A stretch of DNA of 64,000 bases from Rhodospirillales bacterium (lineage in GTDB: Bacteria; Pseudomonadota; Alphaproteobacteria; Micavibrionales; Micavibrionaceae). A program made the position numbers and the translations under genes. Positions within the stretch are counted from its first letter, which is position 1; each line of letters opens with the position of its first letter. The stretch spans positions 517,675 through 581,674 of the forward strand of contig JACKIV010000001.1 in assembly GCA_020638285.1 (NCBI GenBank), in the 5' to 3' direction. Below, in pieces: positions 17,206 to 25,950 of the stretch. Under the pieces are notes generated by a model. That model was given only the letters and a program-made list of their open reading frames with translations, searched no databases and had not been told where the DNA came from.

Positions 17206-18420
17206 ATGTCTCAGACTCTTGATCCCATCGTCATCGTTTCTGCTCGTCGTACGGCCATCGGGTCGCTTGGGGGGGCGTTCTCTGCCCTGTCCGCGGTGGA
17301 TCTTGGGAAAGGTGCCGTTTTGCAGGCGCTTGCAGATGCCGGGGTGCGGCCTGATGATGTTGACGATGTCATTCTGGGGCAGGTCTTGACGGCTGGGGCG
17401 GGGCAGAATCCGGCGCGGCAGACCGCGATCGCTGCCGGAATTCCTCAAGAAAAAACGGCAATGACGATCAATCAGGTTTGCGGATCGGGCTTGCGCGCTG
17501 TGGCGCTCGGGATGCAGGCGATTGTATCGGGCGATTCGTCCGTGGTCGTGGCGGGCGGTCAGGAAAGCATGAGCCAGTCTCCGCACTGCGCCGGGCTGCG
17601 TGCGGGCGTGAAATTCGGCAATGTCGAGATGGTCGATACCATGATCCGTGACGGGTTGTGGGATATTTTTAACGGTTATCACATGGGGGTGACGGCTGAA
17701 AATATCGCCGGGACATTCCAGATCACCCGCGCCGAGCAGGATCATCTTTCAGCAACATCCCAGCAGCGCGCGGAACAGGCCATCGCCGCCGGAAAATTCA
17801 AGGCTGAAATCGTGCCGATAACCATCAAGGGACGGAAGGAAGACACGGTTGTTGATCGGGACGAATTTCCGCGCGCGGGGGTGACGGCAGAGGCGCTGGG
17901 CAAGCTGCGCCCGGCTTTCAAGCCCGATGGATCTGTGACGGCGGGCAATGCGTCCGGAATCAATGACGGCGCTGCCGCGCTTGTCCTGATGCGGGCCAGC
18001 ATGGCGAAAAAACGCGGTCTTGCGCCCTTGGCAAAAATTGTCTCATGGGCGACCGCCGGTGTGGATCCGGCGATCATGGGCACCGGGCCGATTCCGGCTT
18101 CGCGCAAGGCGTTGGAGAAAGCCGGATGGACGGTTTCAGACCTTGATCTGATTGAAGCAAATGAAGCCTTTGCCGCGCAGGCGCTTTGTGTCATGAAGGA
18201 ACTGGGCCTGCCTGCCGAGAAGGTCAATGTGAATGGCGGAGCGATTGCGCTGGGGCATCCGATCGGGGCTTCGGGCGCACGGGTTCTGGTGACGTTGCTG
18301 CATGAAATGGCGCGGCGCGATGCGAAAAAGGGTCTGGTGACCCTGTGCATCGGCGGAGGGATGGGGATTGCGATGTGCGTGGAGCGGGATGGTTCGATGG
18401 ACTGGAAGAAGGTGGCGTGA
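17206..18420 (+). CDS. phaA: Acetyl-CoA C-acetyltransferase (beta-ketothiolase)
   Basis: Condenses two acetyl-CoA to acetoacetyl-CoA, the first step of polyhydroxybutyrate synthesis. 404 residues from the ATG at 17206 (MSQTLDPIVIVSARRTAIG); an ATG 12 bases upstream is also possible. The active-site Cys is in NQVCGSGLRAV (Cys92), and the His and second Cys lie in LGHPIGASG and LCIGGGMG near the C-terminus. phaB follows after one small gene, which supports the PHB role. The stop overlaps the next gene's GTG start. phaC is not in the window. Confidence 0.94.
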   Translation: MSQTLDPIVIVSARRTAIGSLGGAFSALSAVDLGKGAVLQALADAGVRPDDVDDVILGQVLTAGAGQNPARQTAIAAGIPQEKTAMTINQVCGSGLRAVALGMQAIVSGDSSVVVAGGQESMSQSPHCAGLRAGVKFGNVEMVDTMIRDGLWDIFNGYHMGVTAENIAGTFQITRAEQDHLSATSQQRAEQAIAAGKFKAEIVPITIKGRKEDTVVDRDEFPRAGVTAEALGKLRPAFKPDGSVTAGNASGINDGAAALVLMRASMAKKRGLAPLAKIVSWATAGVDPAIMGTGPIPASRKALEKAGWTVSDLDLIEANEAFAAQALCVMKELGLPAEKVNVNGGAIALGHPIGASGARVLVTLLHEMARRDAKKGLVTLCIGGGMGIAMCVERDGSMDWKKVA

Positions 18421-18659
18421 CCACAGGGGCGCACCGGATTCTGCTCAAAACGGCGACGTACGGAACGCTTCATGTCTGCGTGGCGATTTTTATTGCCTAT
18501 GCGATTACGGGGAGTCTGATGGCGGCTTTGGGAATCGGGCTGATCGAGCCAGTGGTTCAGGCGTTTGTGTTTGCCCTGCATGAGAGTGTATGGGAGCATA
18601 AGAATTTCTGGAGGACTTTGTTCAAAACGCTCAAGATCGGGAAGGGAAAGCTCGATTGA
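18417..18659 (+). CDS. Small DUF2061 membrane protein
   Basis: Starts at a GTG that overlaps the phaA stop (GTGA), so it is translationally coupled. 80 residues with two hydrophobic helices. TGSLMAALGIGLIEPVV followed by HESVWEH matches the DUF2061 pattern (TGS, small residues, E, then HE-x-x-W). The function of the family is unknown. Its place between phaA and phaB is unusual and could tie it to PHB metabolism, or may only be a passenger. Confidence 0.8.
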   Translation: MTTGAHRILLKTATYGTLHVCVAIFIAYAITGSLMAALGIGLIEPVVQAFVFALHESVWEHKNFWRTLFKTLKIGKGKLD

Positions 18660-18691
18660 GACGTGCTTAAATTCCGGGGGGAGCGAACAAT

Positions 18692-19414
18692 ATGAGTGGT
18701 GTGGCGATTGTTACAGGGGGAACGCGTGGAATCGGTCTGGCGATTGCGAGGGCTTTGATTCGGGACGGTCATACGGTTTGCGCGATTTATCATGGCAACG
18801 AAGATGCTGCACGAAAATTTGAAACCGAAACCGGCGGAAAAACTTTCAAGGTCGACGTGTCGAACTATGCGGATTGCGCGCGCGGGGTGAAGGATATCTC
18901 GGATGCGCTGGGCGATATTGCCGTTCTGGTCAACAATGCGGGGATCACGCGCGATGCGGTCCTGCACAAGATGGACCCGGATGCCTGGCACGCCGTGATC
19001 GAAACCAACCTGACGTCGTGTTTTAATATGAGCCGTGCCGTGATCGGCGGGATGCGGGATCGGGGCTATGGCCGGATCGTAAGCATCTCCTCTATCAACG
19101 GCCAGAAAGGCCAGTTCGGTCAGACGAATTACTCGGCGGCCAAGGCGGGCATGATCGGCTTTACCAAGGCCTTGGCTCTGGAAAGTGCGGCCAAGGGCGT
19201 GACCGTGAATGCCGTCTGTCCGGGCTATATCGCCACGGATATGACTTCGGCGATGCGTCAGGAGGTCCTGGATTCCATCATCAAACAGATTCCGGTCGCC
19301 CGTATGGGACATCCGGAGGAGATCGCCGATGTTGTGGCGTTTCTGGCATCGGATCGGGCCGGGTTTATTACGGGCGCAACCCTGTCGGCCAATGGCGGGC
19401 AGTACATGGCCTAA
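18692..19414 (+). CDS. phaB: Acetoacetyl-CoA reductase
   Basis: NADPH-dependent short-chain dehydrogenase that reduces acetoacetyl-CoA to (R)-3-hydroxybutyryl-CoA for PHB. 240 residues, the family's length. It shows GGTRGIG (9-15), NNAGITRD, the catalytic Ser-Tyr-Lys region (SISSINGQKGQFGQTNYSAAK, Tyr about 149, Lys about 153) and the PhaB-type CPGYIATDM. It sits 32 bp after the DUF2061 gene and 33 bp before the cyclic-nucleotide-binding gene, suggesting one operon. Confidence 0.93.
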   Translation: MSGVAIVTGGTRGIGLAIARALIRDGHTVCAIYHGNEDAARKFETETGGKTFKVDVSNYADCARGVKDISDALGDIAVLVNNAGITRDAVLHKMDPDAWHAVIETNLTSCFNMSRAVIGGMRDRGYGRIVSISSINGQKGQFGQTNYSAAKAGMIGFTKALALESAAKGVTVNAVCPGYIATDMTSAMRQEVLDSIIKQIPVARMGHPEEIADVVAFLASDRAGFITGATLSANGGQYMA

Positions 19415-19447
19415 GGCAACGCAGACGGGAAGAAAAGGGCGTGCATC

Positions 19448-20008
19448 ATGCTGGGAAAAGGTCGGGACGCCGTTATTCTCGAGCGCAAGTTCGTTCCGGC
19501 GAAATCCATGATTATGCGTCAGGGCGAGGAAGGCGTCTGCGCCTTTCTGGTCCAGTCGGGAAGCGTTCAGGTCTTCCTGACGCAGGAAGATGGGAGCGAG
19601 GTCGAACTGGCTCGCATGGGGACGGGGCAGATTTTCGGGGAAATGGCTCTGGTCTTCGATGCGCCGCGCACGGCAAGCGTTCGGGCGGTGGAGGATTGCA
19701 ATCTGATCGTGATTACGCGCAAGACCTTTATGGACAAGCTGAACCGCAGTGATCCAACAGTCAAGGCGATGGTTGAAATGCTTTCACGCCGACTTATTGA
19801 CATTAATGCAACGCTGGCGAACAAGAAAAGCGATTTCGAGGATTTGAATCAGACCGTCAACGCTATTTTTCAAAATGTTGCGCAGTCTTTGCCGCGTGGT
19901 CAGCAACGCTTGTTTCAGAATGCCGTTTTGCCGAAATTAAAGGAATTTCTGGATGCGCTGCGCGCCTTTCGCGATCGGTATGATGGACGCGGGGAGGGTG
20001 AATCCTGA
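19448..20008 (+). CDS. Stand-alone cyclic-nucleotide-binding domain protein
   Basis: 186 residues. Positions 15-120 form a cNMP-binding beta-roll with the phosphate-binding cassette GQIFGEMALVFDAPRTASVRA, which keeps the Glu and Arg that contact cyclic nucleotides. The C-terminal 70 residues are helical and lack a Crp-type helix-turn-helix, so it is not a conventional transcription factor. It ends the phaA-DUF2061-phaB cluster on the same strand and could be a cAMP or cGMP sensor; the partner is unknown. Confidence 0.85.
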   Translation: MLGKGRDAVILERKFVPAKSMIMRQGEEGVCAFLVQSGSVQVFLTQEDGSEVELARMGTGQIFGEMALVFDAPRTASVRAVEDCNLIVITRKTFMDKLNRSDPTVKAMVEMLSRRLIDINATLANKKSDFEDLNQTVNAIFQNVAQSLPRGQQRLFQNAVLPKLKEFLDALRAFRDRYDGRGEGES

Positions 20009-20017
20009 TCCTGTTTC

Positions 20018-21688
20018 TCAAAGGCAAGGGGATGGCGTGTTGTTCATATAAAAATCAAGAGAAAAATCAGGGATTTGTTGGTTGTGTTTCATGCCTTCAT
20101 CTTCGGCGACGATCTGTGCGGCTCTTGAGGGGAAAGGCGGGCGTGATTTGCGTCCTGGCAGCAGGAAGTCCGGGCGTTCTTTTAATTCTTCCATCAAAAA
20201 CCTGTGCAAGGCTACGACATCCTTTGGTCTGGGGATCATTGTGGATTTAGGGATCGGGATGTTTCTTCGGGCGCAGTCTTTTTTCTGATCTTCCGTGATG
20301 GCGCAGACGCGGTATTCAAGTGAGCAGTTTTGTTCTCCTTGATCCGAGATATAAGAGAATATGGTTTTTCCTGTTTCCCCGACTTTTGTGCCTCCATGGC
20401 TGGATATTTTTATGTTTGTTGATGCCCTGGCGTGGAGCAGCAAGGGGGTGATTTCCTCTGCGAGATCGTTGATCATCCGCACACTTTTTTCCCGTGCGTT
20501 CAGAACCGTTCTCAGATTTTCCATTTTGTCATTCAGGAGGCTCTGGGATGACCTGCAGGACTCTGGTGTTCCCGCACAAACGGCTCTCTCATAGGATTTG
20601 ATCAGGGATTCGGTTCTCAGGTCCAGAATCTCGAAATCTATGGATCGGCAATAAGGGTGCCATATTCGCAAGAATCCCTTCTGGGGTTGATTGGTTTCCA
20701 GACCATAAAATCGCTTTGCGTCCTTTTTCAAGGTGTTGAAGACATCTGCATAGATTTCATCCTGAAGTTTTAGAATTGTCTGGATGCTCAGGCGTCCTTG
20801 CGGGCTGGGCGTATAGGAGAGTTTGCGGACCTCATCGGTTAAAAAGCGCGAGTATTTGCACGATATGACGGGAGAGCCATCCGGATTGCGGGTTCCACCG
20901 GACTCTTCGATTCCGAAAATGGAAAACAGGCGGGCACGCGTGGCTTCATTGAGGGCATCTGTTTCCTGAATGGCTTTTATGAAATCCTGAAAGCCCTGAA
21001 GGATGTCTGAATTTTTTTCATCCGAAAAGGCGTCATACGGAAAAACAGTGTAGGACAGGCCGTCATGAACCCGGTGGCGGAGGTGAAGGATGCCTTCTGT
21101 ATGTTCAATGTCGAATTCAAAGTCCGCAGCCTGCGAGAGGGTGTCTTCAATACCCTCAACGGTTTGGTCGATGTCGTGCAGCGCTTCAGAAACCGTTTGC
21201 GGGCTTGCTCCCGCATAGACAACCGCGCCGATCTGGGGAAAAGTCCGGGCGCGTACGACATAGGTGTCCTCGAAGCCGTCCAGAGGAGACAGGTCGTAAT
21301 CCGGTGGGATCAGTGTAAACAGGTCCGGGGGCAGGGGCGCAGGTTCTGGAGCAGGCGGGGGGGCAGGGGGCGCGCGTTCGGTGCGAAGCCCCCTTATGAG
21401 GGCAAGTCCTGCCTGCGCGGCTTCGTATTGTGTTGTGGCTTTGTCTGTTTCGGCAATGAGCCCGATAACAAGGCCGCCAGGATAGTGCAGGGTCGAATGT
21501 GTGCTGCCTCCCCTTGGGGTGCGGTGGATAAACCCAAGTTTTTCAAGCGTACGGCGGATGGTTTTGGTCGAAACCGGATCGTGCGTGGCCAGCCAGTCAT
21601 TGAAAGTGCGCTCAAGCCTTGCAAGCGCCCGGTCGGACAGAGGGACTGGTGCAGCGGGAGTCACCGCTTCACGAAAGGCGTGTTTCAT
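20018..21688 (-). CDS. Unknown 556-residue protein with a HicA-like N-terminal segment
   Basis: Residues about 30-75 resemble the HicA/YcfA double-stranded-RNA-binding toxin fold: a helix with TIRRTLEKLGF, then RGGSTHSTLHYPGG, where the HicA family has a G-S-H-H motif. A Pro/Ala-rich linker (about 105-125) follows. The large remainder has alternating helices and strands and several Cys (SCKYSR, HPYCRSIDF, ENCSLEYRVC), with no motif I recognise. There is no HicB-like antitoxin beside it. Base use looks a little more A+T-rich than in its neighbours. It is convergent with the cNMP-binding gene, 9 bp apart. Confidence 0.7.
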   Translation of the reverse strand: MKHAFREAVTPAAPVPLSDRALARLERTFNDWLATHDPVSTKTIRRTLEKLGFIHRTPRGGSTHSTLHYPGGLVIGLIAETDKATTQYEAAQAGLALIRGLRTERAPPAPPPAPEPAPLPPDLFTLIPPDYDLSPLDGFEDTYVVRARTFPQIGAVVYAGASPQTVSEALHDIDQTVEGIEDTLSQAADFEFDIEHTEGILHLRHRVHDGLSYTVFPYDAFSDEKNSDILQGFQDFIKAIQETDALNEATRARLFSIFGIEESGGTRNPDGSPVISCKYSRFLTDEVRKLSYTPSPQGRLSIQTILKLQDEIYADVFNTLKKDAKRFYGLETNQPQKGFLRIWHPYCRSIDFEILDLRTESLIKSYERAVCAGTPESCRSSQSLLNDKMENLRTVLNAREKSVRMINDLAEEITPLLLHARASTNIKISSHGGTKVGETGKTIFSYISDQGEQNCSLEYRVCAITEDQKKDCARRNIPIPKSTMIPRPKDVVALHRFLMEELKERPDFLLPGRKSRPPFPSRAAQIVAEDEGMKHNQQIPDFSLDFYMNNTPSPCL

Positions 21689-21822
21689 TGCGCTTTTATC
21701 TTTTCCCTGTTTCTTCGTCGGCTTTGCCGATAGTTTTCATATTATTTTTTTGTGAGAGTGCCCCCAAAGTGGCAGCGTGTCAAGAAAGAAATAAACGCCA
21801 AAAGGGCATTGATGTCAAATCG

Positions 21823-22719
21823 TCACCAGCGCAGGGCTTGAATCAGATAATCCGGTCTGTGCGGGTGGGCGTTCAGGCGGGCACGGAGCTTGTCCGGATT
21901 GGGGTATGGGGCGCGGTTGTTGTCGTACATTTCTTCGCGGTGGATGCCTGTCAGATTCAGGATTCCCGAAATTCCTGCCTCTCTGGCCCCGGAAATATCC
22001 GTGGCCAGAGAATCACCCACGGCGATTACCCGGCTGCGGTCTATATTTCCTAACATAGCAAAGGCATGTGCGTAGACGCGCGGATAGGGCTTTCCAACGC
22101 GGATAACCTGTCCGCCCATGGCTTCATAGCGCTCTGCCACCGCGCCCGGGCAGTAATGCATCGATGGCCCCACCATGACCACCCGGTCCGGATTGGCGCA
22201 CAGCAGGGGCAGATTTCGCTCCCGCGCGCGCGTCAAAACGCCGTCGTAGAGGGTCAGGGGCTCCTCTATCGGCAGGTTTGTTACCGTCGTCAGGAGGAAA
22301 TCCGCTTCGTCCGGCGTCCGGACATAGACTTGTCCCGGTACGCCGTCGAGAAGTCCCGCGCCGCAGCCGCCATCAATGTCATAGACCCGGGAGCCGAGTT
22401 CCCTGATTTCCGGGTCTGTCCGGTCGCAGAGCAGTCGATAGGTGACTTCGCCGCCTGTGACGATTCCGTGGTACAGGCCCGGATCAATCCCGAACCCGGC
22501 CAGCTTGTGGGCGACGGCCTGCGCCCGGCTGGGGGAATTTGACAGAAACACGACCTTTTTTTCGGCTCGGCGCAGAGCGGCCAGAGCGCCCAGCGTATCC
22601 GGGTACAAGACGCACCCGTCATGGACCACGCCCCACAGATCAATCAGGAACGCATCAAAGCGCTCTGCAATGTCGCCCAATCCGGCAATCAGGGGTGCGG
22701 GGCCAGTGTTGTTATTCAT
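21823..22719 (-). CDS. HAD-superfamily class IIA hydrolase (NagD-like)
   Basis: 298 residues with DLWGVVHDG (about 27-35) at the first HAD motif, FLSNSPSR at the second, and the late GDSLATDISGAREAGI loop with its conserved Asp residues. It matches the TIGR01459-type subgroup common in alphaproteobacteria. The likely activity is a small phosphatase with unknown substrate. Its ATG overlaps the stop of the upstream TipF-like gene (ATGA), so the two are translationally coupled. Confidence 0.9.
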   Translation of the reverse strand: MNNNTGPAPLIAGLGDIAERFDAFLIDLWGVVHDGCVLYPDTLGALAALRRAEKKVVFLSNSPSRAQAVAHKLAGFGIDPGLYHGIVTGGEVTYRLLCDRTDPEIRELGSRVYDIDGGCGAGLLDGVPGQVYVRTPDEADFLLTTVTNLPIEEPLTLYDGVLTRARERNLPLLCANPDRVVMVGPSMHYCPGAVAERYEAMGGQVIRVGKPYPRVYAHAFAMLGNIDRSRVIAVGDSLATDISGAREAGISGILNLTGIHREEMYDNNRAPYPNPDKLRARLNAHPHRPDYLIQALRW

Positions 22720-24164
22720 GCAATGTGTCCACGTGGCGGGGCTGGTTTTCGGGCAATCCGGGTGCGCTCGACGGGGTGGGTGATCGGGCGGCGGATCAGT
22801 GCCGATCCGGGCTCTGCCTGCGGGACCGGGCGGGGTTGTTCGCCTGGAAGGGCAGGCTTTCCGAACAGATGCCCCTGTCCAAGGGCCATCGCATAGTCAA
22901 GCAGCTCCCGCAAATCATGCTCGGTTTCTATTTTTTCCGCGATAAGGGAAATATCATTGTCCTCCAGTGCTTTGCGAAGGGCCACGACTCGTCCGATTCC
23001 GCCCTGCCGTGCGCCTTCGCGCAGGATCATCCGGGCGTCCATTTTCAGGAAAGAGACATGAGCAGCGCGCAGACGGTCCGGATCAAGGGAAAACGTCTCG
23101 ACATGATCGGCGGAAAACCGGCAGCCAAGTTTGCCCAGGCCGCTGATAACCGTATCCTGAACGGTATCGGAGGCCAGAAAATCTGAAAGTGGCATTTCAA
23201 AAACCATGCGGCGCGCAAGGACGTGATAATTGCGCAGGAACAAGATCAGGTCGCCCATAAACCCCTTGTCTCGCAGGGTTGCGCGCGAGACGTTAAAGAT
23301 CAGGGGAATGTCGGCGGATTCGGGGCGCGCCTCGCGCAGAAGCTCAAAAACCCGCGATAAAACAAGGGTGTCTATTTCTGGCGCGGCGGATTCGGCATGA
23401 ACGAAATCCATATACCGACTGGCCGGGAGGTACAGGTCGCTGCGCGCCCGCACGCGCCCGAAAACCTCGTAAAACCGGGGCTTGCGCTGGGGCAGGCCGA
23501 CAACGGGTTGCAGGAAAATGTCGATCGCCCCTTCACGCAGCGTATGGCGCACCAGTTCGCGCACAACAGTATCGCTCAAGCCATCTTCCGGTGGGTTGTC
23601 TTTTGGATGTCGGGTGCGGTCTTCGTTTGCGGCCTGAACAGGGCTCCATGCGGGGGGCGGCGCGGGGGGCGGTGGCGAAGAAGATGGCGGCGGATCGTCC
23701 GGAAGGCCCCGCGCCGGGCTGGTACGCAAAACGGCCAGATGTTCGAGGATCGTCCCGATGGTCCGGTCCTGAACCGCGTCGCGGCTCCGCTCGGGCGAGG
23801 CAATGCCCATGGATCGCTCTCGCGCCGCCGCCGAAGCGGTCTCCGCCAGACCATCGCGCAGGGCCGCGATATCAATGCGGTTGCGGGCAACCTCGCGGGT
23901 CAGGCGGTCGCTGGAGCGGGTTAATGTCTCCACACGCGCAGAGACGGTGTTTTCCCAGAGCCGTCGCCCGAAAATGTCATAACACAAAATTCCGCACAGG
24001 GAAAACAGCCCTCCCACGAGAATGGTAAATTCTCCGGTTGCGTTTTTCCCCACGAAAATCAGGACGAAGACCGCCGCCGCAAAGCCAAAAACACCCGCCG
24101 CCACCGCCTTGCGGCGGGACGTGAGGTATCGAAGGGGAGACCGGGCGCGAGAAAAAGCCGCCAT
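22716..24164 (-). CDS. Membrane-anchored degenerate EAL-domain protein, TipF-like
   Basis: 482 residues: two membrane helices near the N-terminus (about 20-60), a coiled coil (about 70-125), a Pro-rich linker, and a C-terminal EAL domain (about 195-440). The EAL domain keeps FYEVFGR, FNVS, FEMPLSD, FLKMDA and LIAEKIE, but the catalytic DDFG loop reads SADHVE. Hydrolysis is therefore unlikely and c-di-GMP binding more likely. This is the plan of Caulobacter TipF, a c-di-GMP receptor that positions the flagellum. The assignment rests on architecture; sequence identity was not measured. Confidence 0.75.
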   Translation of the reverse strand: MAAFSRARSPLRYLTSRRKAVAAGVFGFAAAVFVLIFVGKNATGEFTILVGGLFSLCGILCYDIFGRRLWENTVSARVETLTRSSDRLTREVARNRIDIAALRDGLAETASAAARERSMGIASPERSRDAVQDRTIGTILEHLAVLRTSPARGLPDDPPPSSSPPPPAPPPAWSPVQAANEDRTRHPKDNPPEDGLSDTVVRELVRHTLREGAIDIFLQPVVGLPQRKPRFYEVFGRVRARSDLYLPASRYMDFVHAESAAPEIDTLVLSRVFELLREARPESADIPLIFNVSRATLRDKGFMGDLILFLRNYHVLARRMVFEMPLSDFLASDTVQDTVISGLGKLGCRFSADHVETFSLDPDRLRAAHVSFLKMDARMILREGARQGGIGRVVALRKALEDNDISLIAEKIETEHDLRELLDYAMALGQGHLFGKPALPGEQPRPVPQAEPGSALIRRPITHPVERTRIARKPAPPRGHIA

Positions 24165-24249
24165 GACACTGACTATAACCCGGGAACGTCCGGAAGGAAA
24201 AAGGAAAATGGCTTGCCCTGCATGGTTTTTTCAGGATAAACAGGGTTTC

Positions 24250-25377
24250 ATGACTCTGGACCCCACCCTTCATCGTCCCTGGCGGCGGATTGAGCGGCGC
24301 AAAAGCCGGATCGTTATGGTCGGCAATGTGCCTGTGGGCGGGGAGTCTCCGATTACAGTCCAGACCATGACCAACACTCCTACGGCGGACGTGGCGGCGA
24401 CGGTGGCCCAGATCCGGGCAGCGGAAAGCGCCGGGGTCGATATCGTGCGGGTGTCATGTCCGGATGAGGCTTCCAGCGCCGCGCTCAAGGACATTGTCAA
24501 ACAAGTCTCGGTTCCCATTGTCGCGGATATTCATTTTCACTATCGCCGGGGGGTGGAGGCAGCAAAAAACGGCGCGGCGTGCCTGCGGATCAATCCGGGC
24601 AATATCGGGTCGGAGGATCGCGTGCGCGAGGTGATCGCGGCGGCCAAAGACCACAATTGCAGTATCCGCATCGGGGTCAATGCCGGGTCTTTAGAGCGGG
24701 ATCTTCTGGAAAAATACGGCGAACCGTGTCCTGAGGCCATGGTCGAAAGCGCTCTGCGGCATATCCGCATTCTTGAGGACCACGATTTTTTCAATTTCAA
24801 GATTTCGTGCAAGGCCTCGGACGTGTTTCTGGCCGTTGCGGCGTATATGCAGCTGGCGGAGGTGTGTGACTATCCGCTCCATGTCGGGATTACCGAGGCG
24901 GGGGGGCTGCGCACCGGAACGGTCAAGTCGGCCATCGGCATGGGAAATCTGCTCTGGGCGGGGATTGGCGATACGATCCGCGTGTCTTTGTCCGCTGATC
25001 CGGTCGAGGAAGTCCGGGTGGGCTTCGAGATTCTCAAAAGCCTTGGCCTGCGGCACAGGGGGGTCAATGTCATTTCCTGCCCGTCCTGTGCGCGCCAGCA
25101 GTTCGACGTGATTAAAACCGTTGAAATTCTGGAACAAAGGCTTGCTCACATCACAACGCCCATGACGCTTTCGATCATCGGATGCGTTGTCAACGGCCCT
25201 GGCGAGGCGCTCATGACCGATATCGGCTTTACCGGCGGCGGCAAGGGGACGCATCAGGTCTATATCGGCGGCAAAACCGCCCACCGCTTGCAGGAAGGCG
25301 ATGAGGGCATTATTGACCACATCGTCCGTCTGGTCGAGGAAAAGGCCGCACGGATCAAGGCGGATTTGCCCGTGTGA
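24250..25377 (+). CDS. ispG: 4-hydroxy-3-methylbut-2-en-1-yl diphosphate synthase
   Basis: Iron-sulfur enzyme of the MEP isoprenoid pathway. The ATG at 24250 opens MTLDPTLHRPWRRIERRKS, giving 375 residues; an upstream ATG at 24208 is in frame but adds an atypical end. Conserved pieces are GGESPITVQTMTNT, ADIHFHYRR, RINPGNIG and the [4Fe-4S] ligands CPSC plus IGCVVNGPGEA near the C-terminus. It is divergent from the TipF-like gene with only 85 bp between start codons. Confidence 0.95.
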   Translation: MTLDPTLHRPWRRIERRKSRIVMVGNVPVGGESPITVQTMTNTPTADVAATVAQIRAAESAGVDIVRVSCPDEASSAALKDIVKQVSVPIVADIHFHYRRGVEAAKNGAACLRINPGNIGSEDRVREVIAAAKDHNCSIRIGVNAGSLERDLLEKYGEPCPEAMVESALRHIRILEDHDFFNFKISCKASDVFLAVAAYMQLAEVCDYPLHVGITEAGGLRTGTVKSAIGMGNLLWAGIGDTIRVSLSADPVEEVRVGFEILKSLGLRHRGVNVISCPSCARQQFDVIKTVEILEQRLAHITTPMTLSIIGCVVNGPGEALMTDIGFTGGGKGTHQVYIGGKTAHRLQEGDEGIIDHIVRLVEEKAARIKADLPV

Positions 25378-25427
25378 GGGGCGCATCAATCCTTCAGGAC
25401 GAAGATCGTTAGCCTAGAAACAACTCG

Positions 25428-25787
25428 TCAGAGTTTGGGCATATTGCGGTTGTCAAAATTGGTTTGATACAGGCCTTTTGCTTCATTCAAAAGCTCGTTC
25501 CCTTTGTTTACCGGATTGGGAGGGTCGCTGCCCAGAAGGGATTTCACCCCATCGACAGCCTTGTTCCAGAAGCCCTCTGCCGCTCCGCCAAAATTGTCTT
25601 TGCACAGGCCTTTGACGCTCATGAAGGTCGGATCGTCGCTGTCTTTTTTAGCGAGAGGCGTGTCGGAGTCCGTGTACGTCCTTGGGGAGCCAGGCTGTCC
25701 AAGGTAGGTGTCGCAGGCTTCCTGAGTGCCGGCGCGTTCGATTCTGTCCAGCGCGATCTCCTCATTGATGGTTAGCTTGTCCGACAT
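25428..25787 (-). CDS. Small hypothetical protein
   Basis: About 119 residues starting MSDKLTINEEIALDRIERAG. Acidic and hydrophilic, with two Cys (EACDTY and GLCKDN) and Asn/Asp/Pro-rich turns; no signal peptide. A G+A-rich ribosome binding site lies just before the start. I do not recognise it. It is transcribed away from dnaX. Confidence 0.55.
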   Translation of the reverse strand: MSDKLTINEEIALDRIERAGTQEACDTYLGQPGSPRTYTDSDTPLAKKDSDDPTFMSVKGLCKDNFGGAAEGFWNKAVDGVKSLLGSDPPNPVNKGNELLNEAKGLYQTNFDNRNMPKL

Positions 25788-25950
25788 TTTTTCCCTCCGG
25801 GCCAAGAATTGCGAACATAGGAGTAGTGTACCTGATTTTGCAGGGTAAAATCAAATTTTATGAAAAAACATAATCTGCGCCTTTTTGATGATCTCATATC
25901 CCTCAAACCCGTCTTGCGCGAGGGCGCGGAAGGCTTTACAAAGGGGGTGA

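Noticed and set aside
24022..24249. Longer N-terminus for IspG from an upstream start
   Set aside because: The extra 76 residues overlap the divergent TipF-like gene, are basic and low in structure, and are not part of IspG.
25788..25950. Search for SRP RNA upstream of dnaX, a common place in alphaproteobacteria
   Set aside because: The GGAAGG/AGCAGC core of SRP RNA is not present in this spacer.
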